A stretch of 10,877 nucleotides of DNA. Source: Pseudonocardiales bacterium (GTDB taxonomy: Bacteria; Actinomycetota; Actinomycetes; Mycobacteriales; Pseudonocardiaceae). The stretch spans positions 1-10,877 of the forward strand of contig JACDBJ010000105.1 of assembly GCA_013695005.1 (NCBI GenBank), written 5' to 3'. The notes beneath the pieces are model-generated. The model was not told the DNA's origin and made no database searches. It saw only the letters and a program-made list of their open reading frames with translations. Made by a program: the position numbers and the translations under genes. This document shows, one piece after another, positions 1 through 6,563 of the stretch. Position 1 is the stretch's first letter. Every line of letters begins with the position of its first letter.

Positions 1-160
1 GGCTGCAGAAAATTACGTGGCTCAAGCTCTGCCAACAGGGGACCCCCTGGGGTCGGACGGCTCGTGCGCTCGACGCAGGCAGCCTGTCACTGGGAGTACA
101 CCGTTACAAGCCCAAGTGGAGACCACACTGTCGCCGCGCAAGAGATCAGACTAGGGCATC
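1..160. other. Non-coding flank with one small GC hairpin
   Basis: I see no convincing gene here. Reading frames crossing it are antisense to the binding-protein gene or lack any recognisable protein character. The only structure is a compact GC palindrome at 36-54, where CAGGGG/CCCCTG and GACCCC/GGGGTC overlap. It has no T-tract. It could be part of a terminator for a gene left of the window, but nothing supports that strongly. Confidence 0.4.
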
Positions 161-220
161 GGTCCAGCGTGCCGCTCCCCCCGCATGGTGACTCCCAGGG
201 TGAGCGGCGCGCGCTGGACC
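161..220 (-). terminator. Large stem-loop after the osmoprotectant operon
   Basis: The left arm at 161-177 (GGTCCAGCGTGCCGCTC) pairs with the right arm at 202-220 (GAGCGGCGCGCGCTGGACC). Nine outer pairs and six inner pairs flank a small asymmetric bulge, with a 24-base loop. It lies 8 bases beyond the TAA stop (229-231) of the last gene of the minus-strand operon. There is no clear U-tract, so it may be a U-less actinobacterial terminator or a 3' stabilising hairpin. Confidence 0.55.
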
Positions 221-228
221 GACGCGGA

Positions 229-1149
229 TTACAGCAGACCGTTGGCCTGCAACCACTCCTTCGCGACGACCGCAGGGCTTGGCTTGTCGGCCGCACCCAG
301 CTTGCCGTTGAGATCGAGCAGTGCCTTGGTGTCGAGCTTGGCCGAGATGGCGTTGAGCACCTGCTTGACGGCGTCGGTCGCCTTGTTCGAGTTGATCAGC
401 GGCACGACGTTCTGCGCGGCGAAGTTGCTCTTCGGGTCCTCGAGGACGACGAAGCCCTTGGCCGTGATCGTGGGGTCGGTGGTGAAGAGATCACCGGCCT
501 GCACGGTCCCGTCCTCGAGTGCCTTGACCGTCAGCGGGCCGCCCACGTCGAGCGCCTTGTACTCCTTGAAGGTGCAGTTGTAGTTCTTGGTCAGCCCCGG
601 GGTGCCGTCGGCACGGGTCTGGAACTCCGGCGGCCCACCGAAGACGATCTCGCCGCACTTCGGGGCGAGGTCGGCGATGGACTTGGCCTGGTACTTGTCG
701 GCGGTCGCCTTGGTGACGACGATCGCGTCCTTGTCCTCGGCCGCGGACTTGTCCAGCACGGTCAGCGGCGCGGGAACGACGCCCTTCAGCGCGGTGTAGA
801 CCTCCTCGGAGCTCGTCTGCGTCGCGTCCTTCTTGAGGTACTGCAGCAGGACGCCGGTGTACTCGGGGACCAGGTCGAGCGAACCGTCCTTGAGCCCGGG
901 GAAGTACGCCTCGCGGCTGGCGATGGGTGCCTTGATCTCCACCGTGATGCCCTTGGCCTGCAGGGCCTGGCCGTAGATCTGGGAGAGCACCACGTTCTCG
1001 GGGAAGTTGGCCGCGCCGATCTTGATGGGCCCGGTGTTGCTGCCGCTCGACCCGCCGCCGGACAACGGGTCGGAGCTGCCGCAACCGGTCAGCGCAAGCA
1101 TGAGTGCGGCCGCCAGTGCGAGCCACAGCCCGACGATGCTTCGTTTCAT
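229..1149 (-). CDS. proX: Osmoprotectant ABC transporter substrate-binding lipoprotein
   Basis: This is the 306-residue extracytoplasmic binding protein of the OpuAC/ProX (QAT-family) type. It captures glycine betaine or related quaternary amines and delivers them to the permeases encoded just upstream. Residues 1-22 are a lipoprotein signal peptide: a KR start, a hydrophobic stretch, then the lipobox LTGC with Cys23 as lipidation site. A Gly/Ser linker follows. The mature domain begins near residue 42 (IKIGAANFPEN) and contains the family-typical SQIYGQALQAKG helix and LVPEYTGVLLQYL segment. The ATG start has a GAGGAGA ribosome-binding site (complement of 1156-1162) 6 bases upstream. It is the last gene of the operon, 36 bases after the second permease. 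The exact substrate cannot be read from sequence; the symbol follows the mycobacterial pro nomenclature and is tentative. Confidence 0.9.
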   Translation of the reverse strand: MKRSIVGLWLALAAALMLALTGCGSSDPLSGGGSSGSNTGPIKIGAANFPENVVLSQIYGQALQAKGITVEIKAPIASREAYFPGLKDGSLDLVPEYTGVLLQYLKKDATQTSSEEVYTALKGVVPAPLTVLDKSAAEDKDAIVVTKATADKYQAKSIADLAPKCGEIVFGGPPEFQTRADGTPGLTKNYNCTFKEYKALDVGGPLTVKALEDGTVQAGDLFTTDPTITAKGFVVLEDPKSNFAAQNVVPLINSNKATDAVKQVLNAISAKLDTKALLDLNGKLGAADKPSPAVVAKEWLQANGLL

Positions 1150-1185
1150 CGACTTTCTCCTCTGGGTGGGGGCAAGACCGGGGGG

Positions 1186-1872
1186 TCAGGTGACCGCCGG
1201 GCGGACGATGGAGGGGCGCAACTTGGCGATCGTGCGCAGCCCAGGCGACACGAGGGCACGCTGCAGGCCGGCAAGGCCGAGGTCGGCGATGATCGCCAGC
1301 AGCGCAACCAGCAGCGAACCGGCGGCCATCTGCGGGTAGTCCCGCACCGCGAGGCCATCGATGATGTAGCGGCCGAGCCCGCCGAGCGCGACGAACGCGG
1401 CGACGGTGGCCGTCGAGATCACTTGTAGGGCCGCGCTGCGCACGCCGCCGAGGATCAGCGGCAGTGCGTTGGGCAGCTCCACCCGCAGCAGTACGTCACT
1501 GCCCCGCATGCCCACCCCACGCGCGGCGTCCACCACGGCCGGGTCGACGGCGCGGACGCCGGCGTAGCTGCCGGCGAGGATGGGCGGCACCGCCAGCACG
1601 ATCAGCGCGATCAGCGGCGCGCCGAGCCCGATGCCCAGCAGCAGCACGAGCAGCACCAGCAGGCCGAGCGTCGGCAGAGCTCGCAGGCTGTTGGCGAGGC
1701 TGACGACGAGGAAGCCGCCGCGACCGGTGTGGCCGATGACCAGCCCCAGCGGAACCGCGATGACCAGCGCGATGAGCAACGCCAGCCCGGTGTAGCCGAG
1801 GTGCTCGACGAGCCGGATCGGGATGCCATTGCTGCCCGACCAGTGCGCCGGATCTCTAAGCCAGTCGATCAT
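1186..1872 (-). CDS. proZ: Osmoprotectant ABC transporter permease (second)
   Basis: This is a 228-residue inner-membrane permease of the BPD_transp_1/OpuBB-ProW class. It forms half of the translocation channel of the quaternary-amine importer. About five to six hydrophobic segments are visible (roughly 21-47, 53-80, 82-105, 132-165, 183-206). Between them lies the EAA coupling loop, with DAARGVGMRGSDVLLRVELP around residues 115-134; this contacts the ATPase. GGLGRYI near 164-170 is typical of the family. The ATG start lies 5 bases after the stop of the preceding permease, with only a weak upstream ribosome-binding site, so translational coupling is likely. The two permeases are diverged paralogues and presumably form a heterodimer. 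The W/Z symbol assignment is arbitrary. Confidence 0.88.
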   Translation of the reverse strand: MIDWLRDPAHWSGSNGIPIRLVEHLGYTGLALLIALVIAVPLGLVIGHTGRGGFLVVSLANSLRALPTLGLLVLLVLLLGIGLGAPLIALIVLAVPPILAGSYAGVRAVDPAVVDAARGVGMRGSDVLLRVELPNALPLILGGVRSAALQVISTATVAAFVALGGLGRYIIDGLAVRDYPQMAAGSLLVALLAIIADLGLAGLQRALVSPGLRTIAKLRPSIVRPAVT

Positions 1873-1877
1873 GCCGT

Positions 1878-2534
1878 TCAGGACGTCCTACCCGCTCCGG
1901 TGCCGACCCGGTCCCACGGCGTCAGCACGCGTCCGACGAGCAGCAACAACCCGTCGATCAGCAAGGCCAGCACCATCACCAGCACGATCCCGGTGATGAT
2001 CTCGGGCGGGATGTCGCGCTGGAAGCCTTCGGTGAACAGCTGGCCCAGCCCACCGACGCCGACCAGGGCGCCGACCGTCACGAGGCTCGTGTTGGACACC
2101 GCGGCGACCCGCAGCCCGGCCACCACCACCGGCACCGACAGCGGCAGCTCGACGGCAAGGAAGCGGCGCAACGGCCGGTATCCCATCGCGGTCGCGGCGG
2201 CCACCGAGGCCTTCGGCACGGCCGCGAGCGCATCGGCGACCGAGCGGACCAGCAGCGCCACCGTGTAGATCGTCAGTGCGACGACGACGTTGATCGGGTC
2301 CAGGATCTGGGTGCCGAGCAGTACCGGCAGGATGACGATCAGCGCCAGGGACGGGATCGTGTAGAGCACGCCGGTGATGGTGATCAGGGCGGCGCGGGAG
2401 TAGCGGTTCCTGCTGGCCACCCAGCCGAGCGGGATCGAGATCACCAGCCCGAGCAGCACCGGGATGAGCGCGAGCGCCAGATGCTCGCGCATCAGCCCCA
2501 GGACGAAGTCCAGGTTGCGTTGCAGCCAGCTCAC
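1878..2534 (-). CDS. proW: Osmoprotectant ABC transporter permease (first)
   Basis: This is a 218-residue membrane permease of the same BPD_transp_1 family as its downstream neighbour. Hydrophobic segments lie near residues 17-39, 48-73, 80-99, 132-158 and 178-201. VLYTIPSLAL at 56-65 is characteristic of OpuBB/OpuBD permeases. The EAA loop spans roughly 108-132 (ASVAAATAMGYRPLRRFLAVELP), followed by GVGGLGQL. The GTG start (2534-2532) overlaps the TGA stop of the ATPase gene (2533-2531) in a GTGA arrangement, which implies coupled translation and stoichiometric synthesis. The C-terminal tail (about 18 residues) is hydrophilic and probably cytoplasmic. The product is expected to pair with the second permease in the plasma membrane. 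Confidence 0.88.
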   Translation of the reverse strand: MSWLQRNLDFVLGLMREHLALALIPVLLGLVISIPLGWVASRNRYSRAALITITGVLYTIPSLALIVILPVLLGTQILDPINVVVALTIYTVALLVRSVADALAAVPKASVAAATAMGYRPLRRFLAVELPLSVPVVVAGLRVAAVSNTSLVTVGALVGVGGLGQLFTEGFQRDIPPEIITGIVLVMVLALLIDGLLLLVGRVLTPWDRVGTGAGRTS

Positions 2535-3643
2535 GAGACGCCGATCTCCGCCTGCCGAGCATCGTCGAGCACCGCGAGAACGTCCTCCGCGCTGACCGAA
2601 CCGATCACCGCACCGTCGGCGTCGACGGCGACCCCCAGCCCGGACGGCGAGCTCAAGGCCGCGTCCAGGGCACCGCGGAGCGAGCCTGCCTCGGTGTCGT
2701 ACAGCGAGCCGCCCGCGGTCAGCGAGTCCGCGGTCACCGGGCCGTCAGCCAGTTGACCCACCCGGACCCAGCCCTGCGGACGCTGGTCGGTGTCCACCAC
2801 GATGGCCCAGCCGTCGCCGATGATCTCCCGGGCGGTCGCCGAGGGCGTGCCGAGCGGAACGGTCGCCAGCTCGCCGATCGGGAGCCCGTCGGCGGACAGG
2901 AAGCCAAGCCCGCGGTAGCCGCGGTCGCGCCCGACGAACCCCTCGACGAACTCGTCGGCCGGGTGAGCCAGCAGGGTGCCCGGCTCGTCGTACTGGGCGA
3001 GGATGCCGCCGGTTCGCAGCACCGCGACCTTGTCCCCCAGCTTGATCGCCTCGTCGATGTCGTGGGTGACGAACAAGATCGTCTTGCCGAGCTCGGACTG
3101 CAGCCGCAGCAGCTCGTCCTGCAGGTTCGCCCGCACGACGGGGTCGACCGCGCTGAACGGCTCGTCCATCAGAAGCACCGGCGGGTCGGCGGCCAGCGCG
3201 CGAGCCACCCCCACGCGCTGCTGCTGCCCCCCAGACAGCTGCGCGGGGTAGCGGCGGGCCATCTCCGCAGAGAGCCCGACCAGCTCCATCAGCTCCGCCG
3301 CCCGCGCGCGCGCCTTGGCCTTGGGCCACCCGAGCAGCAGCGGCACCGTGGCGATGTTGTCCAGCACCGTGCGGTGCGGGAAGAGCCCCGCCTGCTGGAT
3401 CACGTAACCGATGCCGCGGCGCAGCTTCGCCGGGTTGGTCTTCATCACGTCCGTGTCGTTGACGATGATCGTCCCCGACGTTGGATCGATCATGCGGTTG
3501 ACCATCCGCAGCGACGTCGTCTTGCCGCAGCCCGATGGCCCGACGAAGACGGTGATCTTGCCGGCGTCGGCCACCAGGTTCAGGTGGTCGACGGCGACCG
3601 TGCCGTCGGCAAACCGCTTGGTCACGTCCCGGAACTCGATCAC
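2531..3643 (-). CDS. proV: Osmoprotectant ABC transporter ATPase with C-terminal CBS-like region
   Basis: This is the ATP-binding subunit of the OpuCA/ProV class. With the GTG start at 3643 it has 370 residues. Walker A GPSGCGKTT is at 35-43, the Q-loop QQAGLFPHRT near 83, the signature LSGGQQQR at 136-143, Walker B VLLMDEP at 156-162 and the switch His (THDIDEA) at 194. Residues about 247-360 resemble a tandem CBS module (FLSADGLPIGELATVPLG; later VAVDADGAVIGSVSAEDVLAVL), which in OpuA/OpuC-type ATPases senses ionic strength or nucleotides. I prefer GTG 3643 because GGAGG (complement of 3651-3655) lies 7 bases upstream and the family motif MIEFRDVTKRF then starts the protein. ATG 3682 would add 13 residues, with no evident ribosome-binding site. 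It is the first gene of the operon. Confidence 0.92.
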   Translation of the reverse strand: MIEFRDVTKRFADGTVAVDHLNLVADAGKITVFVGPSGCGKTTSLRMVNRMIDPTSGTIIVNDTDVMKTNPAKLRRGIGYVIQQAGLFPHRTVLDNIATVPLLLGWPKAKARARAAELMELVGLSAEMARRYPAQLSGGQQQRVGVARALAADPPVLLMDEPFSAVDPVVRANLQDELLRLQSELGKTILFVTHDIDEAIKLGDKVAVLRTGGILAQYDEPGTLLAHPADEFVEGFVGRDRGYRGLGFLSADGLPIGELATVPLGTPSATAREIIGDGWAIVVDTDQRPQGWVRVGQLADGPVTADSLTAGGSLYDTEAGSLRGALDAALSSPSGLGVAVDADGAVIGSVSAEDVLAVLDDARQAEIGVS

Positions 3644-3693
3644 CGGGCGCCCTCCGTTTACCGACGACCCCTTGCCGGCCATCGCGGGGCCAC

Positions 3694-3751
3694 AGGCTAA
3701 CCCGTGCGGGTCGACAGCGCGCAGCCTGCGACCAGCCTGTTACCCAGCCTG
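3694..3751 (-). promoter_or_regulatory. Candidate control region of the osmoprotectant operon with CAGCCTG repeats
   Basis: Between the stop of the PAS-GGDEF-EAL gene and the ATPase gene there are three direct copies of CAGCCTG at 3722-3728, 3733-3739 and 3745-3751. They are spaced 11 and 12 bases apart, so they lie on nearly one helical face. An inverted partial copy (CAGGCTA) is at 3693-3699. That partial copy reads TAGCCT on the minus strand, a TANNNT-type -10 candidate. A small CCCG-TG-CGGG hairpin is at 3701-3710. This could be a regulator binding array and promoter. The regulator is unknown, and chance repetition in GC-rich DNA is possible. Confidence 0.35.
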
Positions 3752-3767
3752 CCGAACCCGCCGTTGA

Positions 3768-5657
3768 CTAGTCGGCGCGCGGGTTGAGCGGCGTGGGCAG
3801 CGGGCCGCCGCTGAGCAGCGTGCGCAGCAGGGCCGGCTCCATCGCCTTCGCCAGCAGCCAACCCTGGTGGGCGTCGACGCCGATCGAGTGCAGGATGTGG
3901 AACTGGTCGGCCGTCTCGACGCCTTCCGCCACGCAGCTACGGCCCAGCGCACGGGCCATCTGCACGACCGCACGGGCCACCGCGTAGTCGGCCGGATCGC
4001 TGGCCACCCTGGTCACGAACGCCCGGTCGACCTTCACGATCTGCGCGGGCAGGTCGCGCAGCCGCGCCAGCGACGAGTACCCGGTGCCGAAGTCGTCCAC
4101 GGCGAACCGGACGCCGCGGTTGGTCAGCTCGGCCATCACCGCCAGCGTGTTCTGCGGCAGCGAGACCAGGCTGGTCTCCACGAGCTCGAGCACCAACCGG
4201 TCCCAGCACAGCCCGCTCTCGGTCACTGCCGCGGCCACCGTGGGCAGGAAACCGGGGTGGCCGGGCAGCAGGCCGGCGAGGTTCACCGCGACCGCGACGT
4301 CGTGGCCCTGGTGTCGTGGCCAGCCCGCCGCTTCCTTGGTGGCGGTGCGCAGCACCCACCGGTCCAGGTCGGAGAGCAGGTCACCCCGAGCGGCCACCCC
4401 GAGGAAGTCCGCGGGGTTGAGCAGCCCGCGCTCGGGGTGGGGCCAGCGGACCAGCGCCTCGGCGGAGCGGATCGTGCCGTCCGGCGAGACCACCGGCTGG
4501 TAGTGCAGCACGAGCTCGTCGTTGGCGATCGCGGCACGAAGCTCGGCCTCCAGCTCCACCTGACGCGACGCGCTGCCGATGATCTCCTCGTCGGCGTAGT
4601 GGACCTGCCCCGCGCCGCCCTGCTTGGCCGCGTAGGTCGCGGCGTCGGCGAAGCGAAGCAGGTCGGCCGGCGTGTGGCCGGTCGCACCGGTGCCGCTGAC
4701 GGTCACGGCCACGCCGATCGAGGCGGAGATCCGCACCTGCTGGCCGCGCACCGGCACCGTCGTGCGGAACAGGTCGCGGACGAAGGTCACCAGCGTCTCG
4801 ACGCCGCCGACCGCGTCGGTATCGGCGCAGATCACCACGAACTCGCCGCCGGACAGCCGGGCCGCCGTGCATCCCGCGGGAAGCTCGCTCCGCAGCCGGG
4901 CGGCAAGCGTGACCAGCAGCTCGTCACCGGGCTCGTGGCCCAGCGAGTCGTTGATCCGCCGGAAGTCGTCGAGGTCGCAGTACAGCACCGCGAGCTGGTG
5001 GTCCTCCCCACGCTCCAGCAGGCTCGCGATGAGCTGGCTGGCGGCGAGGCGGTTCGGCAGCTTGGTCAGCTCGTCGTGGGCGTCGGCCGGCCGTAGCTGG
5101 GTGGCGCGCTGCCGCCGGTCGACGTCGGTGAAGACCACCAACCAGCAGCGGCCACCGTTCTCGGCCACCGAGACCGAGGCGGACAGCTCGCACCACAGGG
5201 TGTCGCCGTCCGGCCGCCGCAGGGCGACCGGCCCGGTCCGGTACACGTGCTCCGGCCCGGCCGGTACGGCACGCAGCCACTCCGGCCAGCTCGCGCCGTC
5301 CTCGGTCAGCGTCGCGGCGAGCCGGCCGTGCAGCCGATCCGCCGTCTCGTCGAGCAGGCTGCACAGCGCAGCGTTGGCCTGCACGATGCGACCCTGTTCG
5401 TCGAACACGGCGATGCCGACCGGCACGGTGGACACGAGGTCGGACAGGCGCCGCGCGGTGGCGAGCTGGGCCGCAGCGACCTGTGGGGTGTATGGACTGG
5501 GTGTCCGCCGTGACGGCACCGCTTCCGCGAGCTGACGCGCCAACATCGCCTCTGCGCCCTGATGCAGGACACCTTCGTTGACGGCCCGCCGCGTGGCCCT
5601 GCGCTCGGCGGGAGTCATCGTTCCGCCCTGGCCGAGCTGTGATCCGAGCTGACTCAC
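3768..5657 (-). CDS. PAS-GGDEF-EAL cyclic-di-GMP protein with degenerate GGDEF (probable phosphodiesterase)
   Basis: This 629-residue protein is predicted cytoplasmic, with no membrane segment. A basic/Ala-rich N-terminus (1-60) precedes a PAS domain (about 68-182), a GGDEF domain (about 190-355) and an EAL domain (about 366-615). In the GGDEF part, the first metal Asp (D228, CDLDDF) and INDSLGHEPGD are present, but the signature reads SGGEF at 269-273: the third, metal-binding acidic residue is Gly. No RxxD inhibitory site is seen. The EAL part keeps EAL (400-402), Asn459, Glu491, DDFGTGYSSL (521-530), Lys542, AEGVET (577-582) and QGW. I infer a c-di-GMP phosphodiesterase, with the GGDEF perhaps sensing GTP. 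The architecture resembles streptomycete CdgA/RmdA. The GTG start has GAGGAGA 5 bases upstream (complement of 5663-5669). It precedes the osmoprotectant operon on the same strand by 124 bases. Confidence 0.92.
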   Translation of the reverse strand: MSQLGSQLGQGGTMTPAERRATRRAVNEGVLHQGAEAMLARQLAEAVPSRRTPSPYTPQVAAAQLATARRLSDLVSTVPVGIAVFDEQGRIVQANAALCSLLDETADRLHGRLAATLTEDGASWPEWLRAVPAGPEHVYRTGPVALRRPDGDTLWCELSASVSVAENGGRCWLVVFTDVDRRQRATQLRPADAHDELTKLPNRLAASQLIASLLERGEDHQLAVLYCDLDDFRRINDSLGHEPGDELLVTLAARLRSELPAGCTAARLSGGEFVVICADTDAVGGVETLVTFVRDLFRTTVPVRGQQVRISASIGVAVTVSGTGATGHTPADLLRFADAATYAAKQGGAGQVHYADEEIIGSASRQVELEAELRAAIANDELVLHYQPVVSPDGTIRSAEALVRWPHPERGLLNPADFLGVAARGDLLSDLDRWVLRTATKEAAGWPRHQGHDVAVAVNLAGLLPGHPGFLPTVAAAVTESGLCWDRLVLELVETSLVSLPQNTLAVMAELTNRGVRFAVDDFGTGYSSLARLRDLPAQIVKVDRAFVTRVASDPADYAVARAVVQMARALGRSCVAEGVETADQFHILHSIGVDAHQGWLLAKAMEPALLRTLLSGGPLPTPLNPRAD

Positions 5658-5674
5658 ATGCTTCTCCTCAAGTC

Positions 5675-5691
5675 GGGGTTAAGACGACCCC
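5675..5691 (-). other. Leader hairpin of the PAS-GGDEF-EAL mRNA
   Basis: GGGGT at 5675-5679 pairs with ACCCC at 5687-5691 around a 7-base loop. It lies just upstream of the ribosome-binding site of the PAS-GGDEF-EAL gene, inside the expected 5' untranslated region. It is small and could be incidental. Confidence 0.25.
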
Positions 5692-5699
5692 AAGGACGA

Positions 5700-5724
5700 A
5701 ACGACCCATCCACGGATTCGTTCC
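5700..5724 (-). promoter_or_regulatory. ECF-sigma-like promoter GGAAC-N17-GTT
   Basis: On the minus strand, GGAAC (complement of 5720-5724) is followed after 17 bases by GTT (complement of 5700-5702). This matches the general GGAAC/T-N16-19-GTT layout of actinobacterial stress ECF sigma promoters (SigE/SigH/SigR type). It would start transcription about 35 bases upstream of the GTG of the PAS-GGDEF-EAL gene, leaving room for its GAGGAGA site. The motif is short, so chance occurrence is possible. Confidence 0.35.
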
Positions 5725-5777
5725 CCTTCGGTCACCCGACTGAGGTTCCCCAAGATCCGCTCAGATGCCCTGAGACC

Positions 5778-5792
5778 GTCACGTAGTGTCGA
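5778..5792. promoter_or_regulatory. BldD-box-like palindrome upstream of the c-di-GMP gene
   Basis: The 15 bases GTCACGTAGTGTCGA match the published BldD box nTnACnC(A/T)GnGTnAn at 7 of 9 specified positions, by my hand alignment. The near-palindromic core is CAC-GTA-GTG. The site lies 121-135 bases upstream of the PAS-GGDEF-EAL start. In Streptomyces, BldD loaded with c-di-GMP represses c-di-GMP enzyme genes such as cdgA and cdgB, which makes the location meaningful. Two mismatches keep this tentative. Confidence 0.35.
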
Positions 5793-5894
5793 TCCCGGCG
5801 GCTTTTGCGTTGGGCCTTCCGCTGGTGGAGCTGCGCGCGAGGGCTACGGAGCGTGAGACTATTAGGCAACTCTGTTGGCTTTGCACCACCCAGA

Positions 5895-5926
5895 TTCACC
5901 CGGCTGCTCACGTTCACCCGACTGCT
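5895..5926. repeat. Direct repeat TTCACCCG(G/A)CTGCT, 18-base period
   Basis: Two copies, at 5895-5908 and 5913-5926, differ at one of 14 positions and start 18 bases apart. The core TCACCCGACTG occurs a third time at 5732-5742, on the other side of this intergenic region. The copies lie upstream of the epimerase start at 5972. They may be binding sites for a shared regulator of the divergent genes, or simple local duplication. Apart from the listed sites I see nothing else in 5658-5971. Confidence 0.35.
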
Positions 5927-5952
5927 TGGGGGAGGCAAGCCGCACTGGCAGC

Positions 5953-5971
5953 AAGGCTAACCTTCGCCCTC
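5953..5971 (+). promoter_or_regulatory. Possible -10 and palindrome just before the epimerase start
   Basis: AAGGCTAACCTT (5953-5964) is a 10-of-12 palindrome containing TAACCT, a TANNNT-type -10, ending 8 bases before ATG 5972. That spacing would suit a leaderless transcript, and no ribosome-binding site precedes this ATG. The core GGCTAACCT also resembles one half of a DtxR/IdeR iron box, but the other half is missing. No good -35 is visible. Confidence 0.25.
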
Positions 5972-6559
5972 ATGCAGTCGAAGGCGCTGACCATACCCGG
6001 CTCGTGGGTGTTCGAGCCGTCGATCTTCCCGGACCGCCGAGGCCGGTTCGTCGCTCCGTTCCAGGCGACAGCGTTCACGCAGACAGTCGGCCACTCGCTG
6101 ACGGTGGCTCAGGTCAACCACAGTGAGTCACGACGCGGGGTGATCCGCGGCGTGCACTTCGCCGACGTACCGCCGGGGCAGGCCAAGTACGTCTACTGCC
6201 CGCGTGGTGCGCTGCTGGATGTGGTGGTCGATGTGCGGGTGGGCTCGCCCACCTTCGGGCGATGGGACGCGGTGGAGCTCGACGCTGAGTCGTGCCGCGC
6301 GGTCTACCTCAGCGAAGGGCTCGGCCACGCCTTCGTCGCTCTTAACCCCGACACGGTGATGTCCTACCTCTGCTCCACCGGCTACGACCCCACCGCCGAG
6401 CACGGCGTCAACCCGCTCGACCCCGCGCTGGGCCTGCCGTGGCCGGCCGGCATCGAGCCGCTGCTCTCCGACGCCGACGCGGGCGCGCCCAGCCTGGCCG
6501 ACGCCGCCGAATCGGGGCTGCTGCCCAGGTGGGCGGCCTGCCAGGAGCTCCGGGGATGA
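5972..6559 (+). CDS. dTDP-4-dehydrorhamnose 3,5-epimerase family protein (cupin sugar epimerase)
   Basis: This is a 195-residue RmlC/EvaD-type cupin that epimerises a dTDP-4-keto-6-deoxyhexose at C3 and/or C5. The N-terminus MQSKALTIPGSWVFEP then DRRGRF fits the family start, which is why I choose ATG 5972. The frame stays open upstream to 5786, but that stretch lacks family character. Visible motifs are QVNHSESRRGVIRGVHF with catalytic His62, GQAKYV with Lys72, LLDVVVDVRVGSPTFG (81-96), GLGHAFVAL with His119, SYLCSTGY with Tyr132, and the C-terminal PLDPALGLPWP. RGVHFADVPPGQAKYV is closer to secondary-metabolite sugar epimerases (EvaD type) than to classical RmlC (RGLHYQ). No other deoxysugar gene is visible, so it probably serves a pathway encoded elsewhere. 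It is 4 bases from the NYN gene downstream and likely co-transcribed. Confidence 0.88.
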   Translation: MQSKALTIPGSWVFEPSIFPDRRGRFVAPFQATAFTQTVGHSLTVAQVNHSESRRGVIRGVHFADVPPGQAKYVYCPRGALLDVVVDVRVGSPTFGRWDAVELDAESCRAVYLSEGLGHAFVALNPDTVMSYLCSTGYDPTAEHGVNPLDPALGLPWPAGIEPLLSDADAGAPSLADAAESGLLPRWAACQELRG

Positions 6560-6563
6560 TCCG

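Noticed and set aside
1..60. tRNA or riboswitch fragment at the left edge
   Set aside because: The GC palindrome at 36-54 does not extend into a cloverleaf, and no conserved T-loop sequence is seen.
64..1428. 454-codon plus-strand reading frame
   Set aside because: It is antisense to the binding-protein and permease genes. It is rich in Arg/Gly/Asp/Val as expected from a GC-rich shadow frame and has no recognisable domain.
3867..5096. 409-codon plus-strand reading frame
   Set aside because: It is fully antisense to the PAS-GGDEF-EAL gene, whose domains are unmistakable. Its composition is typical of a shadow frame.
5946..5964. DtxR/IdeR iron box before the epimerase
   Set aside because: Only about 11 of 19 consensus positions match, all in one half. 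That is too weak to claim iron control.
5786..5971. 62-codon N-terminal extension of the epimerase
   Set aside because: The extension has no RmlC-family similarity, and it overlaps the repeats and the BldD-like site. The family N-terminus fits ATG 5972.
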